64,000 bases of DNA from Macrolepiota albuminosa (Eukaryota; Basidiomycota; Agaricomycetes; Agaricales; Agaricaceae). Where the stretch lies: the NCBI GenBank assembly GCA_027475525.1, contig JAMWFC010000085.1, forward strand, positions 434,001 to 498,000. The letters run 5' to 3'. Under the pieces are notes generated by a model. It saw only the letters and a program-made list of their open reading frames with translations, made no database searches and had not been told where the DNA came from. This document shows positions 47,371-59,826 of this stretch, piece after piece; the first letter of the stretch is position 1, and every line of letters starts with the position of its first letter. Both the position numbers and the translations under genes were made by a program.

Positions 47371-48104
47371 TTAATTAGGACAGTGCAGGCATTGTAAAAA
47401 AGATGTTGCTGAATGTGTAAGCTTCTGCACTAAGATGAGGTTGTCTGTGCCTTGTTGAGAAGAGAGAGAGACTGGAGTTGAAGTGGCCACCTTTATAATA
47501 GATGGTTGGGTGGGCCCAGACAAAGATGCTGTAGATGGGCTTGTAAGCTTGGATGCCAATGCACTCAATGAGCTGATCACTATTTCTGGAGTGCTGGAGG
47601 TGGCCTGCAGTACAAGAATTGATTCTGCATACTTAGTGTTGCTGGTAGCCAGAAAGTTGGCTGTGGAGCTTAGCAGCTAAGCTTTTCAATTAGGCTATTA
47701 ATCTAAGCCATAGCTTCAGAAGCCACATTTTCCACTAGAATGTTTGAGACATGGTCCATTATGTTTGTATCAAAAAAGCTATAGTGATTGCAATAGTTTT
47801 CAGTTCTTGGAGCCTTGACAAAACAGTAGCCATAGCAAGGATGGTAACAAGATATATACAGTTATAGAGCTCATCAGCAAGAATCCAATTTTTTAATTTG
47901 AGCTACTTATGCATATTTTCAAGAAATCTGACTGGGCACATGATCTGAAGCCATAAGTAACTTGAGATTGGAATGAGTCAGGAGCAGGCAAGAGTGTTTC
48001 TGTAAGGGCAACCTCTAGAGGCTGTGGCTCAGTCACACAGCTGGCAGAGAGAGATCCAAAGTGTATTAGAATATATACTGACAATATCATGATAGCTACT
48101 CACC
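47371..48104 (-). pseudogene. Gag-like relic of family B, downstream of its LTR
   Basis: On the minus strand, directly after the LTR at 48105-48508, the text reads TEPQPLEVALTETLLPAPDS and then broken blocks including LISSLSALASKLTSPSTASL. Several stops. The start region matches plus-strand 22260-22320 next to the other family B LTRs. Confidence 0.5.
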
Positions 48105-48508
48105 TGGCAGAGGGAGATCCAAAGAAAACAAGTCTAGGGATTCCCTATGCCAGGTTGGATGCTTCTGGGGCCTCTGAAGCATGGGAAACAACTGTACAGT
48201 ACAACAAAACCTTAAAAACTCGAAAATTGCCTACAAAAACAATTGCACAAATAAGGGGCAAACTCTGGCAAACTCTGGCTTATGTAAGCGGTCTGGAAGC
48301 GGTGCTGAGAGGCCCACACTTGTCTGAATGGTAGCTAAAGAATCAGAGCACCTTAAGGGCTGAGAATAGTACTAACAGGTAGTGTTGAAAGAATAGAAAC
48401 AGTAAAATGAAATAATGTCAGAAGAAATAAGAGAATGTAAGAGAATGAATGAAGGGAGAATGAAGAGATAAGGAGTGAAGAAAGGATGAAATGAGGAGTC
48501 CCCTGACA
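48105..48508 (-). repeat. LTR of decayed family B
   Basis: Minus strand TGTCAGGGGACTCC...CTCTGCCA. The purine tract GAGGAGGGG (48512-48520) lies just upstream, so this is the 3' LTR of the pol relic to its right. It is also followed by gag-like sequence on the left. Confidence 0.75.
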
Positions 48509-49599
48509 TCACCCCTCCTCTAGAGCACAGCATCTTGACATGCTGGATAGAAGTAGTTCTGGATGGCCTGGTCCATCTTGGAAAAAGAATAGAGGCCTCT
48601 GATTGCCTGGAGAGCATTGGGATGCTGCTGATAGAATTTTCAGACCAAGGCAGAGGCATGGACATTCTCTCGTGGCTCCTAGGAGATGTCCTTGATTCCA
48701 TAGCCCTTCTACTTGACCTTGAACTGAAGCTTGTTTTGAAAAATTCAGCTATCTAGGATCCGCTTCACTTCATACTCTTCCTTGTTATCTGTCAGGTTCC
48801 GCTGACAACAGGGGCTTCCAACTGTGAGCGGGTCCTTACTAGGTGGACTTGATATTTACAGATAACTCTGGGGAGCTGAGGATGTGCTCCAGGGGTAGCT
48901 GGCAGGGCTCTGGTGGTGCTCTGGGATATACATGGAGAGCTGGGGGTGAGGCTGGTAGAGGTGAGGTCCCAGGCTGAGTCCAAGACACGACAAAGTGGAG
49001 GTGGAGCCAGAAGGTGGAGAGACACTGAGGGAAAGGATTGAGGACGACCCGAGACTGGGAGACAGAAGAGACAGAAGAGAAGAAAAGTGAGACTTAAGAC
49101 CAGGAGACTGAGTTGAAGGAAAATGAGTAGATTTAGTAAGTAGATAGATGAACAAGCATAGAGACAAGAGTTATAGCAATATCAAGACTACCGTAACAAG
49201 CTACGAACTACAGGTTAAATATCTGGTGCCAGATGAGCTCCAGGCCACCTGAGTGAGGTCCATATCCCTCTCCATGTGGTTCATCCTGTGCAGTGTATTG
49301 TCTGGGTGGGAGTCCTCTGTGGTCATGTGGTCCCAGGGCGCAAATGGGCTGCGGTGTATTGCCCAGGCCCAGGAGTGGTGCTGGGAGTGTGGTGTTGAAT
49401 GGAGGTGGCCTCTGGGCTTGATTGATCAGGGTCCAGGACAGCGTCCAGGGCACATGACGTGCTGGCTGAGGTTCGGGTCTGGCCAGAGAGCTGGTTGTTG
49501 AGTGCTGTCAGGTCAGCCTTGGTTGGGGTGGCATCGGGTCTAGTTGGTCAGGGTCCTGTGTATCCCAGGGTGCACTGGGTAGGGAGTAGGGGACGGTTT

Positions 49600-51785
49600 T
49601 CAAGGGAGGGGGTTCAGGCATGGATTACCGGGGGGTTGGGGTGGCACAGGTATGGCTCATGACATTATCTACCAGAACTGGAGGAGGGGGTGGCTGTGGA
49701 CATCGACCTGGAATCAGATCCTCTGGTGCAGGAGAGAGCTTCACCACATTGAAGACTGGATGGAGTCAACTCATTCCACTAGGCAGCTTGAGTTGATAGG
49801 CTAGTGGGCCTACCTGCCTTACTATAAGAAAGGGTCCCAGACAATGATGAGAGAGCTTCTGAGAAGGCTGAGTAGCAATGTTAGAGGCATCCAGATAGAC
49901 TCAATCTTCAGGCTTGTACTTGGGGGCTGGAGTTTGTCTACAATCATAGTAGTGGGCCATGTCATCCTTTGCCTTAGTTAAGGCAGCCCTGGCTTCTTCC
50001 TGGGCTGCCTTCATCTGGTCTAAGAACTCATTGACAGCTTCATTCTCTGAAGGTCATCCATGAGGCTCAAATCCCATCCAAGGGTGTCAACCAGTATCTA
50101 GAAGGAAGGGAGACATCTGGGTAGCAGCATGTACATGGTTGTTGTGCTGAAACTCTGCCTCTGGTAGTAGGTCATCCCAGTCATCCTGTCATTCATTGCA
50201 GAAGAGCTGGAGGTACTGTTCTAGCTCTTAGTTGACATGCTTGGTCTGGCCATCAGACTGAGGATGGTAGGCTGTGGAAGTGTGGAGTTTGACATGGAGA
50301 AGGCAATACAGTCCTCTGGTAAACTCAGCCACAAACTGAGGTCCACGGTCTGAAACGTAGGCATCTGACAACCCATGGAGATTCCAGACATGCTTTCAAT
50401 ACAGATTAGCAGCATCCATGGCAGAGCAAGTGGTGTGTGTTGGAATGAAATGAGCACACTTGCTACAGAGGTCTACTACCACCATGATTGCATCATATCC
50501 ATGAGAGTCTGGTAACTCCACAATGAAGTCTACTAAGGCCATGCTCCAACACTCAGCTGGAATAGGCAGAGGATGAAGCTGTCCCATGGGAGGCTGATGA
50601 CAAGGCTTAGTCCAAAGGCAGAGGTTGCAGGTGGAGGTGTAGGAGCCTATATACTGTGACATCTGAGGCCACCAGTAATTCTGGGAGACCAGCTCTAGTG
50701 TCTTTCATCTGCCAGGATAACCTGCCACCCAAGAGTCATGATGCTGCTCCACAATCCACCTTTGGAGGTCTGGCAGGTTGGGAACATAAATGTGCCCCCA
50801 GAAGGTGAGAAGACCATTCTCCAAAGACCACTCATCAGTGTGAACAGACTTTACTCCAGTTTTCTCTCAAGCATGCAAGGCCAGGGCAGCCTTGGCTATC
50901 AGATCTTTTTGAGTGTCCTCCCGGTTACTTCAGCGGATGTCTCAAAGGATGCTCACTTCTTCTTCTTGGCCAACCACACCCTCTAGAGCATGGATAGCAA
51001 ACAGTTCTGGCTTCAGGAGTACAATATTGTCATTGTTGCTTACTCCTGAACCATGGTCTGCTTGTCTAGAAAGTGTGTCTGGCTTGCCCATGTTCCATCT
51101 GGGTTTGTGATGTAGAGAGAAGTCAAAGTTGGCCAGATACAAGGACCATCGAGCCTGTCAGCGGTTAAGTTTCTTGGCTGTCTAAAAGTACTCTAAGTTC
51201 TTGTGATTAGTCCACACCTTGAATTTATGCCTGGCATCCTCAAGGAAATGTTGCCACTCCTCAAATGACCAAATGATAGCTAGCATCTCCTTGTCATGGA
51301 TCTCATAATCTTGCTCCATGGCATTAAGACTCTTGGAGTAGAAAGCCACAGGATGCCACTTACCATCCTCCTTTGACTGTTGAAAGAGGATGGCTCCAGT
51401 AGCAAAATCTGAGCTATCGGCTTCAACACAGAAGAAAGAGTCATCATTTGGGAATAGGAGGACAGGCTTTGAAGTGACAGCATGTTTGAGGGCATCAAAG
51501 GCTGTCTGCTGCACTATGTCTCAGTGCCAAGGAGTGTCCTTAGTGGTGAGATCAAAGAGGGGCCAGGCATGGTGTGAGAAATTCTAAATAAACCTCCTGT
51601 AGAAGTTGGTGAAGCCCAGGAAGGCCTGAACCTCCTTCTTATTCTTAGGCTCTGGCCATTCTGCCACACCAGCCACCTTGACTGGGTCCATCTCAGCCAT
51701 TCCATGAGAGATGATCAGTCCAAGATATTCGACCTTAGTCTGCTCAAACTCGCACTTCAAAAAGCAATGAACACTGAAGGAGCTG
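49600..51785 (-). pseudogene. Pol relic of a Ty3/gypsy element (family B)
   Basis: Many stops, but recognisable blocks in order on the minus strand: RT end (FEQTKVEYLGLIISHGMAEM, then a PFFGF-like EVQAFLGFTNFYRRFI), RNase H (FFCVEADSSDFATGAILFQQ, EMLAIIWSFEEWQHFLEDAR, 51182-51514), integrase zinc region with NYWWPQMSQYIGSY and CNLCLWTK (50640 area), core with MALVDFIVELPDSHGYDAIM and VSDRGPQFVAEFTRGLYCLL, DGQTKHVN, then the C-terminal LGPFLIVRQVGPLAYQLKLP and LHPVFNVVKLSP. It breaks off at about 51785, inside RT, so the 5' part is missing. The family B LTR with purine tract at 48105-48520 terminates it. The stretch 48520-49600 holds only fragments. Confidence 0.85.
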
Positions 51786-52165
51786 TGATGAGAGGTGTCA
51801 GAAGTGAAAAATAATGTAGGTGTGGGTGCTGAGGCTCTTGATCACATTTATCAGCACTTAATATAGACAAGGACACCTCCACAATAGATTTCCAATAGTA
51901 ATATAGACTCACTTCTGATACTGGAAGGTGTTTCTAGTGTGAAAAAGTGTAAAAGAAGATTTCTGACAGAAAAGTCTTGCAACAGAGGAAAGTACCTATT
52001 TCTCTTGAAAATTGGCACATTGGAAATAGTATGACAACTTTCTTTTCTACTTTTTCCAGTGGAAATACAATCTGGTGCCAGCAGTGACTGAGGGTGGCTT
52101 TGTTTATCCCTAGATAAGTAAGAAAAATATTAAAATTTATCTCCAAAAACTAGAAAATACCAGTT
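51786..52165. other. Noncoding junction between pol relic and MITE
   Basis: No coding potential or recognised repeat unit. Confidence 0.4.
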
Positions 52166-52491
52166 CACTAGGTGTAGAAAACAATGTTCTTTGGCAAAAC
52201 AATGTAAAAACAGTAAAAATAATCCAAACCCACAAAAAAATATTGTAACTAGATTTTTGATGGTACTTGGTCTGATGCTCTCAAATGCATTAGAGAGGAC
52301 TATATTGGTTATTCTTGAACCTAAGAACCAGAGCAAGCTTCCTGTGGCAGGCAATTTGTTTTCTTACTCTTTTAAGTTCAGTTAAAATATTTTTTCCAGG
52401 AATATTCAAAGAAAATTTTGAAATTAATTAAATCATTTTTACTATGTTTTTGCATTGATTTGCCAAGGAATATCATTCCCTGCACCCAGTG
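52166..52491. mobile_element. MITE-like element with inverted terminal repeats
   Basis: The left end CACTAGGTGTAGAAAACAAT, running on to TTCTTTGGCAAAACAATGTA, resembles the reverse complement of the right end (CACTGGGTGCAGGGAATGAT, then ATTCCTTGGCAAATCAATGC), over roughly 55-60 bases with mismatches. The 326-bp element has no coding capacity. One arm is shared with 2989-3100. A target duplication is not clear. Confidence 0.6.
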
Positions 52492-52834
52492 ATTGGCACG
52501 CCACATTTAGTGGCGGATAAAAATGTAGAGGTATTCTAAAAATAGATGAGCATATGACATCACCTAATTCTGGTCTCGCCAGTCATTCCTCAACAAAGGA
52601 AACTCACACACGGTGATCACCCGATTACACCAGATTATCGTACCTTGATTTCACCCAGACTGGAGGGTAGCCAGTTTCTGTTCAATACTGCATCTGATGT
52701 AAGCATTCCCTTGGACCCGGATTTTGGTAGATATATATTGTACGTAATGTTCTGTCACTTTTAAAGTCCATATGATACACTTAATAATACACTTCTTGCA
52801 TAATTCACCTGCCAAATCTATAAGGTGCTCGACT

Positions 52835-53849
52835 CTACCCCTCTTTTAATCTTCGTAGATATGTCAAGAACTCTACCGCTCGCCATTCGTTTTCCTGCAA
52901 CTGATCAAAAACCCCAGCAGAGTTGTACGGAGCCCAAGTGCTTGTTTGATAATAATATGGCTGTTGCGAGAGCTGATTCGAGTAGGCTGTCCCTACATCA
53001 TTCTCGAGCGAAGTGTTTCTCATACAATGTGTTTCAGGAACGTAATATGTGCGGGTCGGCTCATTGGTGTAGACGCTTGCAGTATAGCCAGAATACCCAG
53101 TGATTACAGATGGATCAAAGAAATACAACTCTGAAAAACATTGCTTCGGTGTGCATTAATTACCAAGGGGAAATACTCACCATGTTCCTCGGGCCCAATT
53201 TCTTTGTCGGACCATGTGGTTGGCCTTGTCGAAGTGCGCTGATTGAAACCGTACGATGTTTCTTTCCAGACATAATTCGTCAAAGGATATGATAGTTTGT
53301 CACCTGTTATGACCTGTGAAACATCCGAGGCTGCTTCCTGCTTGCCTGAGAATATACAACACTCGAAGCCACTGACTTTTTGGCTTTCCGTCTCCAGAAT
53401 TTTCCTACATATTTTCTTGTGTTTGATCCAGTTCGTTCGATAGTAACTCTCTGGGTTGCGCCCATCCAATTTTATTGTCTTGCGACAGCCGCGACAGTCA
53501 ACAAACAGGGGTCTCACGTTCATCGTCCACTTGTCTTCTTCGAGTTTGGTTCGTCGAACTTCGTTCTCGGTGTCGTTGGCACGTTTGGCTTTTGCAATGT
53601 CTTTGCAGTGCCGTATGATATCCGCTGTCACTTTTTCACGTCGATTGAGGTCAACAGGTTGAACCGGTGTAGCACCATTCTTCCTGTCCCTTGTATATCA
53701 GGTCAACCTTTGGAACGATCAAAGGGAAAGACTGACGTACCTGGTAGTCCGCGTTCTGGTAACTGGAGTGGAAGCAAAAGAGGGTGGCCTTTAGAACATG
53801 CCCAAAGACATGGATTGGTCATGTACTTACAGATTGTGGTTCCTGTCAT
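52835..53849 (-). CDS. Putative zinc-binding protein, C-x2-C-x21-H-x3-C family, member B
   Basis: Four exons modelled: 53831-53849, 53741-53762, 53181-53689 and 52835-53130. They total 846 bases, 281 aa, phases consistent. Near residue 80 lies CRGCRKTIKLDGRN, then YYRTNWIKHKKIC. These align with CKGCEKPIKLD and YYRSNWNKHKKLC in the gene at 12183-13176, and the preceding EDKW...VRPLFVD matches EDEW...VQPYVVK. The N-terminal region is basic (TRTRTTRDRKNG, KAKRAND). The C-terminal half is Tyr/Gln/Ser-rich (YSNQLSQQPYYYQTSTWAPY), unlike member A. The two tiny first exons (19 and 22 nt) are inferred from splice sites and phase only. Function unknown. Nuclear location is a guess. Confidence 0.7.
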
Positions 53850-55814
53850 GGTATAACGGCTATGAGATAGAGATGGGAATGCAGGTGAGCGAGTGACTAC
53901 TGGATTTATAGTCTGGCCGTGGCCAAAACACGGATAACTTCAGGTTGGGCAGGCATTACTTAATCCTGATGTTATTTGAACACCATTGTACCACTCTGGC
54001 CAAATGAACTTCTTTTCGTGAAGATCTTGGGGTGCTTTGTTCGTGACTGGCCAAATGGAACGCTTTGTATAAGCCTCAGTCTACCATGCCTGTTTCTTTT
54101 GTATTTCAAACAAAGTATTATCATTGTGTGTTACAGATAGATATTGATATTCTGACTTCTCTTTCTGGGCTATCGATCTTGCCATTACTTCGTTTGTGAA
54201 TGCGACCTTGCTCTTCTGCTATCATTACGTAGCGTCCCGAGTCTTAATTATAGACCTATCCTCCGGTTGGGCTTGTAGGTCACCACTGAGACTCTTGTTT
54301 CAATTGTGTTCAATTGGAGTGGTGTCGGCGATGGAAGTTATGCGCGCGTTGAGCACACAGAACCCCGACGCGTGACAAATAATATTGGTCATGTGACCTT
54401 GTCCCATTTTGTGGGCAGTTATATCCAACCATCATGGCGGAGCACTCAAGGTCTGTCCTTCTACTCTTTACCTAGGCTGAAACGACGCTCTACTTTATAG
54501 CCCTCTGTTGAATAGTGTAATCCCTTCGTCTTGAAGACTACATTGAGCATTGTTGAGTGAGGTTCCAAAGCCTGAGGGTCTTCCTTTATCCCGAGTTGCT
54601 TTTTCTGTTGATTGATCCAATACTATCCCCTCTCACTGAGCATACCTTACCAACCAATGCATTACTTCCCCACCCATTGCAATCTTGTCATGATAGATTA
54701 CATCATGTAACGACTTATTATATTACAAGAAGGAACGCGATTAAAAATGTCGCAGCAAGTTCTACGCAGTGAGATCCGACTGAGACTAAGAAGATATGAG
54801 ACTGAATCTAGTGTCTTATTGATCTCGTGCTAGTGTCCTTTTTTAGGGGAGATGCATCAAACACGGTTGGGGTTACGAGTCTTGCTACTTCTTACTTCTT
54901 TGAGTCTATACTAGTTGAGTGATGTGATAGCAAGAGAAATCTTATGGATGAATCAAAGATGTGATAGTGGTCTCAAGGGTGTGGTGGTATTCGTTATCGT
55001 TTGTAGGAGACCTCTAATGAAGTATGTCCAGGGCACTGAAAGCAAGCGATGGCATCCCTCCAAGTAAGTTTGCTGCAGTTGGACCAAAAGGCTTGGAGGA
55101 GGGCACATAACAAAACACCTCCACAAAAAGGTCATTGCAGATGAATCTGGATCATTTCTGTGCTGCTGGACTGCTAGATATAGACCTATTGTATATGGCT
55201 TAGCAGTCAAACTTGGACTATCTATCATGTTGGGTATATTTCCGTCCAAACAAGCATTGTAATTCATTGTCGATGTTCATGTAGATCGAAAATATCAGAG
55301 TTGAGGTTCACTATCCAAGCAGAGTTGCGATAACTTTAATTTGTCAGTTCAGAGTATATGGACAGACACAAGACAGACTTGCAAGGGATCGAGCTTTGCT
55401 CTCTGTGGACTGCATGTATACCACGAACTAGAACGAACCAACTGAGTGGCAGATCACACTGGCGCTTGGAAAAATCACAGCAAGAGGAAAACAGGTAACT
55501 GAAGCTCAGTTTAAAAAGATACATTGCGGAATTCATACTGGCCAAGGAAGGACGTCATGGATGGAAGCAGAAAATTGTGTCGTTACATACGTCGAGGTCC
55601 AGATCTCTTGTCAAATGGCGTTACTCTGTCCCACCGAGGATATGGTCCATAACTTGTCTACAACTGTCGGTACGTCTGACTCTCTGATTGACTATTTCGA
55701 TTCAAATCCGTGTTCATTTCGAGAAATTGTTGTTCTTACAGGATTTATCAGAAACGTTTCTCTACAAGCACATCCTCAGTAGTAAGTACAGCATATTCGG
55801 GATCTCACTAGACT
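53850..55814. other. Intergenic, no gene recognised
   Basis: Short frames on both strands (54306-54500, 54557-54772, 54953-55267, 55336-55545, 55561-55782) have no domain or convincing splice structure. Confidence 0.45.
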
Positions 55815-56612
55815 TCAAGAAGTGACGGGTGCTATCCGCGTACGATAAACTGGTGTCGGCTTCTTCTCCACCACTCTCCAGGCTGTACGTGTAGGCGTAG
55901 TAGGCGCATCGGAACTGTTGGAAGATTGCGAGGTGCCTGACGTCGACCGGGAAGGAGGCGGTCGTGCTGAGGATGGCGATGACAACTGCGAAGCTGACCC
56001 TGAGGCATTGTTCGCAGCATTTGATCCTCCTTGATCTGGAGTCACAGGATGGGGCGAGTCAATAGTAATAGACGGGGTACGACTCCTTGGTCCAAAAAGG
56101 CCCATCTCAACTTTATCAGTCATATCGTCTTCGGACGTTGGTGGTGTAGGTGTGGTAGGTAACCACGGTGTCTGCACAGACCGCTTACGATTAAATAAAG
56201 GGGACGAGGATCTGAAAATCGATGAAAAGGGGTTGCTGTGAATACCTATCTGACAAAAAGATGTAGATATCAGACGCACAGAGAGCTTTCTCCAAGTAGC
56301 GGTCCTCCCTGGCATTTAGATAGCATGATGTCATGGATGTCACTGAAACCATCTTAAGCCAGCTTTAGTTCAAAAGGGGTAGTAGCGTACCGAAAGAGAC
56401 CTTCACGTTGTCTTTTCAACTGCTTTATCTCGACGACGAGTCCTTGTATTTCTCCCCGTAAACTCGCAGCCAGTTCAGACATCGCAACATCTGCAGATTC
56501 AACGTTCTTCCTGTAACTCGACGTAACTTGAAACTGAGCTGAAAGCCAACAGCAGCATAACGCACTGCGGGTCAACCACCTTCTTCGATTTTCTGAACCA
56601 TTTTCTGAGGTT
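55815..56612 (-). CDS. Hypothetical protein: coiled-coil segment and Ser/Pro-rich tail
   Basis: Two supported blocks. The 5' block (about 56537-56400) reads SSYRKNVESADVAMSELAAS, then a heptad-like stretch GLVVEIKQLKRQREGLFR that may form a coiled coil. It is preceded through a 41-nt GT-AG intron by MVQKIEE. The 3' block (about 56240-55815) is Ser/Thr/Pro-rich (TPTPPTSEDDMTDKVEMGLF, SQLSSPSSARPPPSRSTSGT) and ends at 55815 with TPVYRTRIAPVTS. The join between the blocks and any further 5' exons (one candidate contains VSLDVEDFPVPLHIRKL near 56640-56700) are unresolved. No family recognised. Confidence 0.5.
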
Positions 56613-56645
56613 TAGGCCCATCAGGATGCTTCAGAGCTTGCGAAT

Positions 56646-57327
56646 GTGGAGAGGAACTGGGAAGTCCTCGACGTCCAGAGACACTCCTTGGTCTTCAAGA
56701 AAAGGCTCGAAGAGCTAGATCTGTCGACTACGATGATCGAACACGAGGTCAAGGTATGCCTCAACACGTTGATTGCCAGATCTGCCGATTTTCGGACCGT
56801 CAACAACACGAGGAGACTCGTGCCTGCAATAATGATGCCATTTCATATAGGAGCTTGCAGCGGATTGAAGGAACAATATTTAAACATCAACGAATGATTA
56901 CACATGTCCTGGAAAGTAAAATGTATCGTGCTCATATTGGTTAGGAAATTGTATAAGCGCTGAATGATAAGCAGGCTATTATTAGCTAGCATGACAAAAG
57001 ATTGGATCGTATTCCTACTTTCAACGCCGAACCTTGCTCCATCTCAAAGACCCCAGGTGGCCTTCACTTAGAATGCTGAGAAGGCTCCTCCAGTACATCA
57101 TATTGATCGGCGGTGGGAAAAATGCGGCGATGCTAATTGACACATACATGAGATTACTTAAGCTTTGTGGTTCGTCTGCGTTCATGGACGTTCATGAAGT
57201 GATACCAAGTGCGCATCCTCTCGCGCTAGTGAGTGCTTGTCGAGTTGCTGGTCTTCCGAAGTCGTTTCAAGCTTGTCGCTATGATGCAATCATGGGATCA
57301 CAGGAACTGAGTTCATTAGAAGATTAG
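56646..57327 (+). other. Ambiguous coding region
   Basis: Plus-strand frames (NWEVLDVQRHSLVFKKRLEE at 56646, and LRRLLQYIILIGGGKNAAML at 57034-57327) compete with a minus-strand exon candidate of the neighbouring gene in 56640-56700. No domain decides between them. Confidence 0.25.
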
Positions 57328-57707
57328 TGCCGTCTGCGCTTATAGTGGTAGTTGAACGTTTAACTTTAACGTTGAACACGCACACATCACGGTGTCCTCT
57401 GATTGTGTAATGAAGACTATGTGATATTACGTAATTGAAGGCCGAAATCAATAATTTATTTCACAGCAGAGGGCTTCTGGAACTGACTCCTTTAAGCTAC
57501 TCTCATAAAAATTTCATTCTTTCTTTCCCTTGAAGCTTCAGTGTCGAAAACGGAATTAGCGCCCATCAAAAACCCGGAGTCCAGACAAAGGGATCGCTCA
57601 CTGCATCGTCGTCTGTCTGTCTGAATGGGGAGACGGAAACAGTATTGAAAGAACGAAACTCCACTAATTTATTTGTACGGCTTCTCTCACATCTGTACAC
57701 GAAATGG

Positions 57708-58277
57708 CTAGAAGTCAACGCTGCCTGTAATTGTAAAATTCGGTGAAAAGTTCCCCGAATCACCGAACACTGGTTGGAGATGAGTGTGATGCTGATGAAC
57801 CATTAATTCCCTAACTCACAGACAACCTGATAATCATCGCCATTCACGACCCAAGGGACCTGAACTTCAATCCTGCCCAGAAGAATGTCAAAACCGGAAG
57901 CTAAAATCACTGGGAATAGTCGGGGTAAAAATTTGGTTCGGAAGTATGAAAAGTTGACGGACATGGTGTCGTCAGTCCGCCTTTACGCAACATGATACGA
58001 CCGAGCTTATTCGTGATGTTGACCGGAGGGTTAGATGTGTCCCTATAACCATTAAGGAGCTTGATCACTGCTACAGTATTATTGAAAACAACTTCGAGCC
58101 TTACCAAGTGACGTTACGAAGCTGCTGGATGATCCAGACCGTACCGTTGTGAGGAGACGTGACAGGGGGTACAAACACATCTCGCGTCGAAAGATCAATG
58201 GTTGCTGCATGGGATTGGAAAAATAGCGAAGCAACGACTAGCATCATAGTCAGCGCCCGGAAAATTGTCGAATTCAT
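57708..58277 (-). CDS. Small secreted protein with Kre9/Knh1-type N-terminal domain
   Basis: Four exons: 58105-58277, 57963-58042, 57820-57909 and 57708-57769. They total 405 bases, 134 aa, phases fit. Residues 1-22 form a signal peptide (MNSTIFRALTMMLVVASLFF, then QSHA). The mature part has the family's marks: RDVFVPPVTSPHNGTVW, VTWDTSNPPVNITNKLG, IMLRKGGL, GFDILLGRIEVQVPWVV, DDYQVVLFGDSGNFSPNFTI. This is the layout I know from the Ser/Thr-rich GPI-anchored membrane family (Kre9/Knh1 N-terminal domain) of basidiomycetes. There is no C-terminal GPI signal here, as the protein ends in GSVDF, so it is probably secreted and free. Two further in-frame ATGs lie upstream (58325 and closer), and 58277 is preferred because it places the signal peptide at the N-terminus. 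The exact role in the wall is unknown. Confidence 0.82.
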
Positions 58278-58755
58278 GATGACGTTGAAATTCATGACGA
58301 GGAAGCCAGAGCTGGGCAAAAGCACACTAACCAGCTTGATCTAGTGGACCTTGTATATAAGCAGGACGACTCTCTATAACGTGTGAAACTATGATATATC
58401 TTGGTCGTCTGATCGCGATATCAAGACACCGGTCGAGGGTCGAAGGACAAGTCTTGAGAATTCTACATTGGGGCGAGTCTGGTGATCTGATACATCATAC
58501 ACTGAAATTAAACTTTCGTACAGTTAGGTCCAATGACCTCGGTTGCTGTAAGAAGCTAATCAAGGGTGGGCAAATGTCACGGTCGACTGGGAGAGCCCAC
58601 TGGTAGTTGTTGCGGTTGTGTTACGCGCTATGGAGTTTGAATGGACTGGCAGTACCTCACCTCTCGTAATCGTGTCACAGTAGTAACGTGGCTGTTTCAA
58701 TGGGAAAGAACAACTATATTTAGCACCGAGATAGCAAATAAAGGGCTTAATCTTT

Positions 58756-59643
58756 GTGTTATCCCAGGGGTCATACTGGGATAAGCCAACGATGGAACCG
58801 ACCCTAAAGGAAAGAAGTATATGTAAACACGACGGGGAAATAGACTCCCTGAATCACATAATCGTGGAGTGTACCAGCATAGGACAAGGGGCGGTATGGG
58901 AAAGCGTACGTAGCATATGGAGAAACAGGACCGGAAAGGTCCTGCCTAGGCAAGACATTCCCACCGTACTGAGCAGCCTACTTACAAAAGTCAAAGACGA
59001 AGATGGAAAGTTGTCGCCGGGGCTAACCCGACTGCATAAAATCATAATAATTGAAGCAGCCTACTTTATCTGGGCTCTACGGTGCGACAGGATAATAAAT
59101 AACAACGGAGCCCAGTACACACCACTAGAAGTGATAAATAAGTGGAATAAAGTCCTCAGGAATAGGGCTGAGCTGGATGTCAAACTGGCGAAGAGAAGGC
59201 GGGGCAAAAAGTCAATTCCCCAGCCTCTGGTCGTAGAGACCTGGAGAGACACAGGAATTGTTGACCTGACTGGAATATTAAACACAGAAGGCACATTACA
59301 AGGCGGGGTTTTAGTGGGTAGTAGGCCTGTCTCGAGAAATGGAATAGCATCTACAAAAACAACAGCGCCATGGATACCCTATAGCCGGGTATACATGGGC
59401 TACCGGAGGGTACCTGGGCTACAATCCAGGTGGTGTTCCATGTCCGGCATTACATGGATGTGCACCCTTACTTGGCTTTGTATGGGTCGACGTCTGCCAG
59501 GTTTTGTTGCCAGCATGACATTCTATGTATTGGTAATGTATCATGTATGGCTTATTACCTGGATGTATATACTAGCACTACTACCTAACCTTTCCTTCAC
59601 TCAATTGTCGTCATTATCCGAGTCCATTAATAAAATTCGTTGA
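58756..59643 (+). pseudogene. 3' end of a non-LTR retrotransposon (LINE, Tad-like)
   Basis: Open frame of 295 codons. ICKHDGEIDSLNHIIVEC resembles the Cys/His motif after RNase H in agaricomycete LINEs. AAYFIWALRCDRIINNNG and AELDVKLAKRRRGKKSIPQP, then LVVETWRDTG, match their typical C-termini. RT, endonuclease and most of RNase H are absent, so this is a 5'-truncated copy. The part after about 59300 (Trp/Met-rich) is probably untranslated 3' sequence read through. No poly-A tail is evident. Confidence 0.75.
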
Positions 59644-59826
59644 TTATCGGATTACACACTAATGATACATTCGGAACAAAGCAACGAGACAAGGGAGACA
59701 ATGATCATGCAGCATGCTATGGCAAACACGGACGAACTTGAACAATGCAATGAAGCGTGGTATCGAATCTAGCAGAACAAAACAATGACTGAACAAGCAA
59801 CAAGCAAAGCGAAGAAACAGAGCAAC

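Noticed and set aside
56646..57327. A plus-strand gene at 56.6-57.3 kb
   Set aside because: Short competing frames on both strands and no domain. Kept only as an ambiguous region.
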